Positions 1 to 10,153 of a stretch of 64,000 nt of DNA are shown here, in pieces. The stretch is from Diphasiastrum complanatum (Eukaryota > Streptophyta > Lycopodiopsida > Lycopodiales > Lycopodiaceae), in the NCBI GenBank assembly GCA_029204225.1, contig CM055104.1, forward strand, positions 45,263,835-45,327,834, read 5' to 3'. The notes beneath the pieces were generated by a model, which was given only the letters and a program-made list of their open reading frames with translations, had not been told where the DNA came from and searched no databases. How positions within the stretch are numbered: the first letter of the stretch is position 1; each line of letters opens with the position of its first letter. A program made the translations under genes and the position numbers.

Positions 1-446
1 GCCCAATCCTCGACTCTGACAGGTTCAACTTCCTAGCATGGAAGGTGAAGACCTCTCTCAAGTTATAGGAAGAAGGGCTATTTCCCTGGGTAGATGGCAC
101 CGAAGAGATGCCTACAACCACCAACAAAGAGCTACAAGAGTGGAGAGAAAAGAACGACAAGGCAGTGGCCCTGTTGTCATCATCCATAGAAGATATCCTA
201 ACGCTTGACCTCAAGACACTCTCTAATGCAAGAGAGATGTGGGATACGTTGCTTACCAGATTTCAGAACAAATCACGCAGCCAGATCATGCTTCTTGAAG
301 ATCAGTTGACAAACCTGCGGTGGGATGATAGAGACCTCACCTCCTTTATTAGAAAGATGAAGGATTTGTTTCTTTCGTTACACAACGCCGGAACAGAGAA
401 TGTTGTATCAGTGGAGAAGCAGCTCACAGTACCACCAAGTCCTCCT
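1..446 (+). pseudogene. Ty1/copia gag fragment (5'-truncated by window edge)
   Basis: The frame beginning at base 3 reads like a copia Gag N-terminus (a core around FNFLAWKVK, then NAREMWDTLLTRF and SFIRKMKDLFLSLHNAG), the UBN2/DUF4219-type Gag of plant copia elements. An in-frame TAG at 66-68 interrupts it, and the longest open stretch runs from the ATG at 108. Similarity to Gag stops near 446, exactly where an LTR starting TGTGAAAA begins, so the element appears to have been split by a later insertion. The same Gag family occurs on the other strand at about 2990-3838. Confidence 0.8.
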
Positions 447-1083
447 TGTGAAAATTGTCAACATTTCTTAGCTAGTTTGAGGCCTAAATTGGCAGTTTTT
501 GTACATAGTTTTGGATCTAACCTCTCACATGTGTAAAAGAGGCCTCTATACTTTTATTTTAGTATATATTTCATATTGAAAAAGTCTCAAACTTCAGGAG
601 CTTCGAAATGACACCAAAGTCATGTTATTTGGACATATAGGCCAAAATCGGCTATTTTAGGCTACTGGTGCCCTAAAGTTGGGCCCTAAGAGAGTCATTC
701 TCTCACCTATATTAGGCTGAAATTTGTGGAGAACAGGTTGGAGAAACTTATTGTATTGTTGAGAGAGATCAATAAATCATTGTCACAGTTTCTTCTTCCA
801 TTGAGAGCATTGCTTTGTGTATTGTCTTCAAGCTTTTGTGTATGATCTTAAGAGGTTTTCAAAAGTGGTAGGCTGCTGTTGGGAGCCCTGTTTGCTGCTA
901 TTTTCGGCTGCCATCAGTACCTTTTCTTAGTTTCTTTTGTCTCTTGAATGCTTTGTGAAGGTCATGTGTATCAAAGGTAGCATGAGGATGCTTTGCCATT
1001 TCTAGCTTTTGTAGCTTGTTGTGCAAAGATCTTAGCCAAGTATTTTGAGAGTTTGGATCCATTCAAGATCCACTTTTTTCACA
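447..1083 (+). repeat. 5' LTR of a copia element
   Basis: The stretch starts TGTGAAAA and ends TTTTCACA, a perfect 8-bp terminal inverted repeat. It is followed without a gap by a tRNA-Met-type primer-binding site. Length 637 bp. No matching 3' LTR is in the window, so age and target-site duplication cannot be judged. Confidence 0.75.
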
Positions 1084-1095
1084 TGGTATCAGAGC
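1084..1095 (+). other. Primer-binding site (initiator tRNA-Met type)
   Basis: TGGTATCAGAGC is the classical plant Ty1/copia PBS, complementary to the 3' end of initiator methionine tRNA. It directly abuts the LTR end at 1083. Confidence 0.9.
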
Positions 1096-2162
1096 TAGTT
1101 GGCTGTTATTTTTAGTAAGGGATATTTGGATGTTTGATCAAGTTCTAGCATGATTATGTGTTGCATTGTTGACCAGATCTTACTAACCTTTGTTTGTTGA
1201 GTTGAACTTGTAGATCAAAAGCATATTTCAGGTCTATTGAAGATCAGAGGCTGAGAAGAAGCTATTTTGGATTAGATCATAACACCTAGTCATTTGTTGA
1301 TTGTGAGGCTTGCGCCTCCTTACGTGGATGACATATACTCTTTGGAGTGATTTTGTATTTCTCCAAAAGGCTGAGCAAAGCTCCCACTTGGATGAGAGAT
1401 CCCTGGTGAACAGATTGTCAACAATCTTTTGCATAAATTTTGGTGTACTTTGTTGAGCACGTAAGTAACTCTCCTTATGTGATTTGATTGGAGCATTTGC
1501 TGAAAGGTTTTAACCATTATGCAAATGTGTTTTCAGGTTCTTAATAGGTTGAGGAACATTCTTATGTGAAGTGATCTTAGATCTACATCTAAACACCAAC
1601 ATTTGACAAGCTAGTGAAGCTAGCCTTGTGATTCACTAAGTGTACTCTTTCATTCACTAAGTGAAGCTAGTCTTGTGATTCACTAAGTGTATTCTTTCAT
1701 TCACCTCTAAAGCTTGTATTTATCATTTGCTGGAGTTTATAAACTTTTAGAAGTGTGGCTTACATGTGGTTTTATAGGTTGAATCAATATCTTAGTGTTT
1801 TGATCATATGTTGATCAAGTTTGTTCAATTCTAGGTATTCTTGGCAGTCTAGTCTTGTGTATTTTCTAAGAATGCAAGTAACTCTTCACATCATAACTTG
1901 ATCTGGTCACTTGCTGGAAAGTTTGAGAGCTTAAGCAAGAGTGTGTTCAGGTTTGTTTGAGTTTGTAATCCATTCTTCGTGTGTGCAAAGTGTTGCATGT
2001 GTTTCAATCTTCCTTTTTATGCTTGGAAACTAGCCAGGTTCAAGATAGAAGTGTTTTAGGGTCCTAGATCTTCTGAGATATCCTTATCCATCATTTGTTG
2101 AGAGGAAAGTGAGTGCTAGGTGCATTAGGACCAAGCCTAAAAGTTGAAGAATCATTATATTC
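1096..2162 (+). other. Untranslated leader of the copia element
   Basis: This 1.07-kb stretch between PBS and gag ATG has no convincing coding content. It contains two copies of a 47-bp direct repeat (1614-1660 and 1661-1705, built around TTGTGATTCACTAAGTGTA). Long leaders are usual for the related elements in this window. Confidence 0.6.
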
Positions 2163-2889
2163 ATGGCTTCCAATGGTGGGATCATGTTAGAAACTAATGA
2201 TAGGTTGAGTTCATCAAACTACTCTATCTGGAAAGTCAGGATGGAATCCTTATTTGAGTTGAATGAACTCATGGAAATAGTTGCAGAAACTGAAGAGAGA
2301 CCACCCACAGTTCAAGAGCAACAAAGGTATGATAAGAATGCTAAAAGGGCTCTTCATATCATTAAAATGAATGTTACCAATGAACTTCTCAAGGAAGTTG
2401 GTAAATGTCAAAGTGCAAGTGAAACATGGAATGCCTTGAGGAAACTCTTTGAATCAGAGTCCAAATCTAAGGAGGCAAATATTTTCTAGTAGAAAAAGAC
2501 AGGGAGAAAGTGCTCATGCATTTGTCTTGAGGGTTAAGTCCTTAAGTGATGATCTAGCATGCATTGATGAAAGCATAAAAGATGGTGAAATAGTCCAGGT
2601 TATGTTGAATGGTTTGCTAGATGAACATGCTACCCTTGTGCAAAGTTTTGCCATGCAAAGAGTCTTGCCAAGTGTGGTTGACTTGCAAGAAATCTTATTG
2701 GTTGAAGAACATAGGTTGCAATCAAAGCTTGATGGTGCATCATTGCAAGGTGGAGGTGAAGAGGCTTTCTTCACAAAAGGCAAAGTCAAAGGCAAAGGTA
2801 AAGGCAAAAGGAAATGGTCCAAAGGTGGTAACTCAGATCATGATGATCACTCTTTGTCAAAGTTCAAGCCAATGATATTGCATGTTTGA
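2163..2889 (+). pseudogene. copia gag, frameshifted and 3'-truncated
   Basis: The ATG at 2163 opens MASNGGIMLETNDRLSSSNY followed by SIWKVRMESLFELNELMEIV, a typical copia Gag N-terminus, through SETWNALRKLFESES. A frameshift near 2460-2480 moves the reading to a second frame (GESAHAFVLRVKSLSDDLA, QVMLNGLLDEHATLVQSFA, LLVEEHRLQSKL), ending in a lysine/glycine-rich basic stretch just before the expected zinc knuckle. The knuckle, protease, integrase, RT and RNase H are missing; sequence homology ends near 2889. Its 5' LTR, PBS and leader are at 447-2162. Confidence 0.85.
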
Positions 2890-2989
2890 TCTGTGAAAGT
2901 CACACGCATGTCTGCATCTACTATTCTAGCAACTGATAGTAGATCTTTCTATAGTGTCAGCACATATAGGACGTCAGCCAGTTTTCTGT

Positions 2990-3838
2990 CTTTGCCATTG
3001 GTGCTGAGCCAAAGTGCCCTAGTGCCGCTTACTTCATGTGCGACGTGGCTCCTGAGTTAGGAACTATGTCTTGAACATCAGATGTGGATGTTGCACATGA
3101 GTCAGTGCATAGGTAAGCAGTGGAATTTTTGCTAGCTCAATCTTCAGCCATCTTTGAGGATTTAGGCTCCTCCATGAATGACGTGCTGTTTGTGCTTTCC
3201 TTCATGCTCTGCGTCTTCTTGTTTCTTGGATTGTCGTAGCAATCCACGGCTGCATGACCTTTCTTATGACAATGCATACACTCAATCTTTGGATTCAACC
3301 AACATTTATCCACTGTTTTGTGTGGCTATCACGTCTACATCTCTCGCATGTCTTCTTGTCATTGCTTTTTCTCTTAGGTTGAGTCTTCTTCTTCGACTGG
3401 TCTCTGTTGTTGTAGAGAGCTTGATCAGACTCGTTCCTATCGTTGTAGTGCTCTATGGCTTCAACTTCTTCTTTGATGTCAATGACTACCTTGTCGAAGG
3501 TCATAGTAGGATCTTAAAGCCAACAATGTCCGGGTTGTCTGAAACAGTCTCGGTAAGGAGTGTAGCAGGTAACTGAGCTGATTCTCTTGTGAGACTGCAT
3601 ATTCTGCTCCAGCATTGTGTAGTGATAGGAACAGTTTCTTCATCTTCCTGATGAAGCTTGTGCGATCTTTGCCATCCCATCTTTGATAGGTAAGCTGATC
3701 TTCTAGACGCATTATCTGATTGACTTGGTCTAAAATCCGCTGATGAGTGTATCCCACATCTCTCTAGCATTAGAGATTGAGACGAGGTCAAGGGTAATGA
3801 TGTCTTTGATGGTAGCTACTGCTAATTTGACAATGGGA
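2990..3838 (-). pseudogene. copia gag-protease fragment, - strand
   Basis: Read on the - strand from 3838: Gag core (SNAREMWDTLIS, then RLEDQLTYQRWDGKDRTSFI and LFLSLHNAG), a lysine-rich part, a knuckle-like CERCRRDSHTKQW lacking the last cysteine, and near 3066-3030 the protease active-site region as NSGATSHMK, with the catalytic Asp of DSGATSHM changed to Asn and a stop soon after. Several frames are needed. It is the same Gag subfamily as 1-446 but in opposite orientation, so the two are not halves of one simple insertion. Confidence 0.75.
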
Positions 3839-4422
3839 TTATGAACAACATATAATGTCTTGATGACAGCGGAAATATATCTACTGATGAAATTGAACAA
3901 GCATCACAATATTCACAGATTATACACTGAGCAGAAGAGATGTACATGTCTGTATTATAAAAAATGAGTGTACATAAAAAATATCTTTCTTGAGTGATGT
4001 CCGTTTTTCAGATCAGTGTGTTGACGTGAGAGAGGCGTCCTGTTCTCACGCATGGAACTAGCTACTGCTAGAACTATTTTTCTCCCTTGATATGCGCCTC
4101 ACTCAGTGTTGCGTTCAAGAATTTTCTCTATCTATCTATCTCTGTATATGTTTGTCTTTGATCCAAGACATATATCATGCTGGATTAGATTACAAAATTG
4201 ATTAGCTAAGCTTAAGCTAAAACATCTATTTAAGCACGTTTGTGTTGATGTAACATGGTGGCGGTAGAGCATGATAGTTTGAAAAATTTCACGCCCAAGT
4301 AGAGGAGGTCCGATAGTTCGTCCTCACCATTGATGCTTGGAAGTGTCGGCTGTGAAGGATTTCACATCATTGCGATCCAATCCACTTGAAAGGTCTTTGG
4401 TTACAAAGAGAAATACTCTACC
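3839..4422. other. Unassigned spacer
   Basis: No coding match was recognised in these 584 bases between a - strand gag piece and a - strand 3' LTR. A short TCTA/TATC run lies near 4130. It may be decayed LTR or leader sequence. Confidence 0.4.
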
Positions 4423-5461
4423 TGTTGGGAGAGAGGGAGGAAGAATAAATGACGAACACGAACGAGAAACAGAATCGAACAGAAAATGTTCATGCGTAGC
4501 GAATGAGTTAAATGACTCTCTCCCTAAGCATGACTACGCCTATCAGAATAAACAGAACTTTAGTGATAGAAATCACAGTCATTCTAGATTACGTAGCCAA
4601 ACATTTAAATGGATGAAACGCTAGATGAATAATTTGTCACGAATTGCAAGACAAATTATCTATTGCGAATGATTCGCGAAGAGCTAGACTGTGCTGGGCT
4701 GATAATTAGTCGCGAATTATTTGTGAAAGACAAGACTAAAAGTTAATCGTCTATTACCAGAAAGAGCAACAAGAAAGATCAGACAAAATGAAGAATAAGC
4801 ATAGCAATATTGATAGATCTAAAACGCAGAACAAATGAACTGTATCAGATTAAGTATATCAAGTATACAAGTCAATAATGCGGTAGAGCACATGACTGTA
4901 GCGGACGAAACCGCGTGCCCTACAAAGCTTATTTCTGTCTGTAATGAGGAAAGATACCTCCTTCACTTATTCTAGACTTATCTTGTTTCATCAGAATTCA
5001 TCATCATACCGAATATGCAGATGGTATCCAATATATACATAATATTACAGGTGTGCAGATGCAAAAGTACAGAGTGGATGTGCTGTCTGTAGGAGATTGT
5101 GAGTGGCTGCAATCGTTGTCCAATCTGTTAGTGCAACTGCATGGGGTGAGGGTGCAAACCAGTATTGAAGTGAACGTTGGTGATGACGCAAAAGTGCGTC
5201 ACTCTTACGAATGGCCTTAGGATAAGATTTACAGGGTGCCTTATCTGTTAGGGCACCTTTGGCATTCAGTAAGGTAGTGTCCCCTTTTGCCTGTCACCAT
5301 GACCAGTGTAAGAACACAGTGTCGCGATTCATTCGTCTCTTCGTTTGTGCGAATTTGTGTATAAAAATTACAGACTGCATGACAATGCTAGAAAAATATG
5401 CAGCATGAATGGAGGCAGATTAAAATTGGGATTTAGGAGAGTAGGAGGAGTAAATTCAGCA
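4423..5461 (-). repeat. 3' LTR of the - strand copia element
   Basis: On the - strand the LTR starts TGCTGAATTTACTCC right after a purine-rich tract (AAAGGGAGGG, 5462-5471) and ends CTCTCCCAACA at 4423. It is recognisably homologous to the + strand LTRs at 39625-40504 and 41682-42680: shared start region with CTCCTA and TTTTAATCT, shared CATGACTACGCCTATCA block, shared CCAACA end. About 1,039 bp. Confidence 0.65.
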
Positions 5462-5534
5462 CCCTCCCTTTATCTGGATCCGTGAATGCCTTGATCTTCA
5501 GACTTAGGAATGCACAGAATCTATTGTGTGCATT

Positions 5535-7717
5535 AACACTGAGTGCTTTCGTAAAAATGTCTGCAACCATGTCCTACATTCTGCAGTACGTTAAGCTCAC
5601 CTCTCTGTTGAGAACCTTGCCCCTGATGTAGTGATATCTTATATCAATATGCTTACTCCTAGAATGAGATCTAGGGTTGGCCGATAAGGCAATAGCACTT
5701 TGGTTATCACAAAACAAAATTGTAGGGTTGTACTGATACAGATTGATGTTTGACAGCAAATTTCTCACCCAAAACGCTTCCTTAATAGATTGAGAAGAAG
5801 CAATATATTCTGCTTCAGCGAAGAAAGTGCGATAGAGGTTTGCTTACGACTGTTCCATGAAACGCCATTGAAGAATAATGTAAATACAGATGTGGACTTA
5901 CAATGGTCTGCATCTCCTCCCCAGCTTGCATTAGAATATCCACTGAGCTGATGAAGATTGTCGTTGTTAACATCTCCATAGCAGATGCACTGGTCCATGG
6001 TAGCTCGAATATATCTCATGACTCGAAAAGAGCCTTCCAATGGGTAATTCCAGGATTAGCCATGTATTGGTTGAGTGAGCTGACAACAAAATAGATATCC
6101 GGCCTTGTACAAACCATTGCATACATGAGAGGTCCGAGTATCGATCGATACGAGTATTCTCTCATCTGCTCCTCTTCCTGCTTTGTCTAAAGACATTTGT
6201 CCTTTGACAAATGCAGGCCTGGATCCATTGGTGAGTGAGCTAATTTACAATTCATCAAATTGTATCTGTTAAGAACATTATGAAGATACCTTTGTTGAGT
6301 GATGTAAATCAGTCAATTTGCTCTGTCTCTGTGAATTTGAATTCCAAGACAGAAGTGAGCTTCGCGTAGATCAGTCATGTCGAATTCCAAGAACAACATC
6401 CGTTTTGAATCCTTGACCATATTGGCATTGTTGCTGAAGAGCAATGTATCATCAACATACAAGATGATGATAATGAAGGATTGCTGCACTAACTTTGAAT
6501 AAACGTTGCAATCAGCAATGCTTGGTTTAAATCCTTGTTCAATGAGGAATGTGTTGATCCTCTGAAACCAAGCTCTGGCAGACTGTTTCAAGCCGTACAG
6601 TGCTTTATGGAGTTTACAGACATGATTTTTCATGCCTTCCAGAACGTATCCTTCGGGCTGGATCATGTAGATATCTTCTTGTATAACTCCATTTAGATAG
6701 GCTGTTTGTACATCGAGTTGATGTACTTCGAGGTCGGCAGTTGCAGCATAAGACAGGAGCATTCGGATCGACGAATGTTTGACGACTGGACTAAAAGTCT
6801 CATTGTAGTTGACATTCGAGATCTGGGTGAATCCTCATGCTACTAGTCTAGCCTTCCTTCGATCAATTGCTCCGTTGGCATTATATTTGATCTTAAAGAT
6901 CGATTTGCAATCAATAATATTGCAGCCAATAGGAGCTTCGACTAATGACCATGTCTGATTCTTGATCAGAGAAGAATACTCTTTGTCCATAGCTTGTCTC
7001 CAGAGATCAGAGTCTGGTTGGCTAAGTGCCTCTTCGACTGTCGTCGGTTCCTGCATTAAAAGACAGACAGACTCAGGAGTATACCTTGTAGGCTGTGTGC
7101 GCACTCGGCTTGATCTTCTGGGAGGATTCGAGTGATGAACCGCTCTTGGGATATGTTGCTGGGTAGCAGCAACATGTTCGTCTAATTCGCTGTCTCGAAG
7201 TGGGTCGATGATAGACATTCCTGAGCCAGAAGCTCGTATTGTCGTGTCAATGGCAGGTGATGAAGGTTCTTCTTGAGCAATATCCTTGCCTTTGAGGTCG
7301 ACGAACTGATCCTCGATAAAGATTGTATCCCGGCTATACAAGATTTGCTGGGTATCAGGATCGTACAGCTTGTAGGTGTTATCAGACGAAGTATATCCGA
7401 TCAGGATGGTCTTTAGACCTTGGAAGTCCAATTTCTTCCTTGTGTCCTTTGGGATCTGCGCGTAGGCAATGCACCCAAACACTCTTAGGTTCTTCAAAGA
7501 AGGCTAGGAGCCTGTCCACACCTCGTGGGGTGTCTTGTCTGAGAGGGCTTTGGTCGAACATCTGTTCTGGATGTAAGCTATGCGGAGACAGCTTCAGCCT
7601 AGAACCTCTTGGGCAACGATGCATGTGCTAGCATACACTTAGCATATTCGACCAGAGTTCGGTTCTTCCTCTCAGCTAAGCCATTAGATTGAGGACTGTA
7701 AGGAGTGATGAACGACA
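5535..7717 (-). pseudogene. copia pol (integrase tail, RT, RNase H), - strand
   Basis: Read from high to low coordinates: integrase C-terminal part of the catalytic core (TPYSPQSNGLAERKNRTL near 7700), the linker with FGCIAYAQIP and SSRVRTQPTRYTPES, the RT (HQLDVQTAYLNGVIQEDIYM, YGLKQSARAWF, catalytic ILYVDDTLLFSNN near 6440-6480), RNase H (SNASWGGD, FCDNQSAIAL, HIDIRYHYIRG) and the end motif DMVADIFTKAL at about 5540-5570. Frameshifts and stops lie near 6830, 7500 and 5770; the RNase H Glu region (ALSSLKQN) is garbled. The 5' part (gag, protease, integrase core) is missing because homology stops at 7717, where duplicated unit A begins. Confidence 0.9.
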
Positions 7718-7859
7718 AAGATTCAAACCATCCAATCAAATTGGGACACTTACTAGCCAAGTTTGAAAAGGAAGGTCAACTACGGTTGCCAAGATTCAAG
7801 AAATTGGCAGCAAATGAAAGCGTGAATGTGAAACATTAGTCTTCAGAGGTACAAGGTAT

Positions 7860-8260
7860 TGAAATGGGTGACCTAATTCCCCTTCTACATATTAACTTTA
7901 TAAGTTTATGCATTGCTCAAGTCACAGGCCGTTTGTATTGCTAATATGTACAAGGCGCGTGTAATAAGGCGATCATGTGTAAGGCGATATGTCTCTCGAA
8001 GGCTGAAAACGTGCGTACTAATACGTTGGACCTTATCCAACAAGGTATACCGGTGGATGGTACCTTTCGCCGGCTATTACCTATGGCCGTGAATAAGAAA
8101 CATCCAATAGCCATGTCATAACGGGCTCTTCCGGTATCCGTCCAAAGTCCAAAGGCTGTGTCGATCTGAGTTGCTTCTTCTTCTTCTTCTTCTTATCTTT
8201 TCTCTCTCGCTTGGAGTTGCAGCCTTCCATCGCTAGCCTCGCAAGTTCCTCTCTCTCGCT
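7860..8260 (+). promoter_or_regulatory. Probable promoter and 5' leader start of C2 gene copy A
   Basis: The region is conserved in units A, B and C, including a block with GGTATACC and GGTACC near 8045-8065. It ends in a pyrimidine-rich (CTT)n/(CT)n stretch at 8175-8207, resembling the Y-patch/leader of plant genes. The transcription start was not located. Confidence 0.4.
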
Positions 8261-8297
8261 TGGAGTTGCAGCCTTACATCGCTAGCCTCGCAAGATC
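8201..8297 (+). repeat. 49-bp tandem duplication in the 5' leader of copy A
   Basis: Two units of 49 bp, each containing CTCTCGCTTGGAGTTGCAGC and CATCGCTAGCCTCGCAAG. The same duplication is in copy B (about 35634-35731). Copy C has only one unit, which dates the duplication after C split from A/B or marks loss in C. Confidence 0.8.
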
Positions 8298-8544
8298 CAG
8301 GACCAAACAAATTGGTCTTCAATCGCTGGCACAGTCGCAGAGGCTCTTTTGCATTAGAACGCTTGCGTTTTCGTGTACATTTTTGGGAGTATCTGGTAGG
8401 ATCGCTGCCTGCCAGCGCTGCGGGTATCTGCGGCAGTATCGTAGTGCCTTGCTTTTGCCAACGCTGTGGCCTGTGGGTATCTGCGGCATTGTTGTAGCAC
8501 AGATCCTCGGATTGAGCTAAAACTCGAAGAGGCAATTTAAGAAG

Positions 8545-9573
8545 ATGACGGATCAGGAAAGAATAGTGGAAGTAAACGTGATGTCAGCGCATGATCTGAA
8601 GGACGTGCAACTCATCGGCAAGATGCGCACATACGTAGTTGCATGGATAGAAGAAGAGTGCAAGTTCTCCACCCGCGTTAGCGACAAGGGAAAAAACCCC
8701 TCCTGGAACGAAATCATAAAACTGCCCATAAGCCCAAAAAAAATAGAGCTAGGATATGGCTATCTGACCTTTGAAATCTACTGCTCAGGCATCGTATTCC
8801 CCAAGCTAGTGGGCTCCGTAGTGATCCGCATATCAGACATAGTAACATTCCTAGCCAGAACTGCTCGCAGCAACGAGTTCCATGAGTGCAAGCCCAGTGT
8901 TGTGAGGCCTTCAGGAAAAGAGCAAGGCACACTGTGTCTTGCGATCCGGATAGTGGACAAGTCGGGCCAGCAGCAGATTCAGCCTTCGCGGCTGCCGCAT
9001 GAACCAGCTGAGAGGCAGGTACAGTCGAGATCAAGGCAGCACTCTCATGTGCAATGGAGAGACGGAGCAAGAGGAGAAGGCACCAGCTATGATCTGGCGA
9101 CATATTATCATTATCCTTCTGATGTGGAGCGGCTGTTCATGAGCTTCAGCGGTCCGCTTCCACTGGAGCATCAGCGCCGGGCATCGTCGCCGCTAGAGCG
9201 GCTATATCCGCCACCACCACCCACTAGGGATGAGTCGCTGCGGCCGCTTAATCTGCCATCGCCCCCGATCGACACACCGCTTCGGGACCTTGCTCGCCCG
9301 TATACGTATCCGCCACCTCGACCCAACCACCAACGGAATGCTTCGAGGTGGAGTGGCGCTCGCTCGGGGGCTGCTGCCTCCAGCTCGATTCAATCTGAGG
9401 AAGGGGTGGCCAGGGGCCTGGGTGGCATCGTGCTCGACGATAATGCTGCTACTAACGTTGTTCCTAACCGGGCTGCCAATGTGTTTAGGCGTAGCAACGA
9501 TGATGGCGACAAAGATTTTGGTATTCTAAGTGAGGACTGGTATATGGTATCTCCACCTTCTAGGCAATCTTAA
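8545..9573 (+). CDS. SRC2-like C2-domain protein, copy A
   Basis: Single-exon ORF of 342 codons with a plausible start context (AAGATGA). Residues about 5-135 form one C2 domain of the plant SRC2/BAP type: VNVMSAHDLKDVQLIGKM, then YVVAWI, the NPSWNE motif at about 51-56, YLTFEIYCSG and LVGSVVIRISD. C2 domains of this type usually bind membranes. The Asp normally seen in G-K-M-D-P-Y is Arg-Thr here (GKMRTYV), and the loop after YLTFEIYC lacks acidic residues, so Ca2+-dependent binding is doubtful. Residues about 140-342 are low-complexity, rich in Pro, Arg and Ser (YPPPPPTRDE, TYPPPRPNHQRN), ending DWYMVSPPSRQS. No signal peptide or membrane segment is seen. GC content is clearly higher than the surrounding transposons. 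Copy B is 93.6% identical. Expression is unproven. Confidence 0.8.
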   Translation: MTDQERIVEVNVMSAHDLKDVQLIGKMRTYVVAWIEEECKFSTRVSDKGKNPSWNEIIKLPISPKKIELGYGYLTFEIYCSGIVFPKLVGSVVIRISDIVTFLARTARSNEFHECKPSVVRPSGKEQGTLCLAIRIVDKSGQQQIQPSRLPHEPAERQVQSRSRQHSHVQWRDGARGEGTSYDLATYYHYPSDVERLFMSFSGPLPLEHQRRASSPLERLYPPPPPTRDESLRPLNLPSPPIDTPLRDLARPYTYPPPRPNHQRNASRWSGARSGAAASSSIQSEEGVARGLGGIVLDDNAATNVVPNRAANVFRRSNDDGDKDFGILSEDWYMVSPPSRQS

Positions 9574-10153
9574 CCTCCGATGCCATTTCCATGGATGGGG
9601 ACGCTTGAAGATTTTCTACTCCCCTCCCTTTATACTAGTAGAGTTTGAATGTTTTTACTCACATAAATGGAAAGGCACAGCATGGTTCCAAATCATGATG
9701 ACTTCATTGCCTATAGGTGTTACCTAACTTCCTAGTGTTAACTTCATTACCAAGGCTTAATCATCTTATTATAACCCATCTCAAAAATATATATATCTTC
9801 CTAGTGTTGATGTCATTACCAAAGCATAATCTTCCCACAACCAACCCATTTTTAACAAAACAATTTATGTAATCTCCTTGCATGACATCATCATTGATGG
9901 TGTAACCTTCCTATAACCCATGTAATTAAAAACAAGTTATGTAATCTCTTGGTGTCGACTCCAATATATCAACCAATTGATGTGTATACATGACCTTTGC
10001 AACTCATTTAATATATGTCTTTTGTCTTGCCACTAGTCATGTGCAAGTATACACCCTATACAAATTCTATCTACAAGAGACCTTGTCTATAAAGTCTTCT
10101 AGGAGGGATATGTTGATCCATCTCAATTTAGCCATCTATCGAGTATGAATGAA
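9574..10153 (+). other. 3' region of copy A with short internal repeats
   Basis: This segment is conserved with copy B after the stop codon. It contains two diverged copies of a roughly 72-bp unit built around CTTCCTAGTGTT...TCATTACCAA (about 9729 and 9800). No clear poly-A signal could be assigned. Confidence 0.5.

Larger units (their letters stand above)
7714..10153 (+). repeat. Duplicated unit A carrying a C2-domain gene
   Basis: This 2.44-kb block matches 35158-37568 throughout (promoter, 5' leader, ORF, 3' region) at roughly 95% by eye. The left boundary falls inside a copia integrase; the right boundary is near an ATGAATGAA shared by both copies. Neither copy has a poly-A tail, and upstream promoter sequence is included, so this is DNA-level duplication rather than retroposition. 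No convincing terminal inverted repeats or target-site duplication were found. Confidence 0.85.

Noticed and set aside
4337-4624. 95-codon open frame
   Set aside because: Lies across an LTR boundary and aligns with non-coding LTR sequence at 42440-42590.
8260-8520. 86-codon open frame upstream of the C2 gene, conserved in both copies
   Set aside because: It starts at TTG, not ATG; conservation follows from the recent duplication, and the region behaves as 5' leader.
8714-9103. 129-codon antisense frame within the C2 gene, also in copy B
   Set aside because: Shadow of the real coding strand; composition follows the C2 gene codons.
7714-10153. C2 unit as a Pack-type DNA transposon
   Set aside because: No terminal inverted repeats or target-site duplication could be found at the shared ends.
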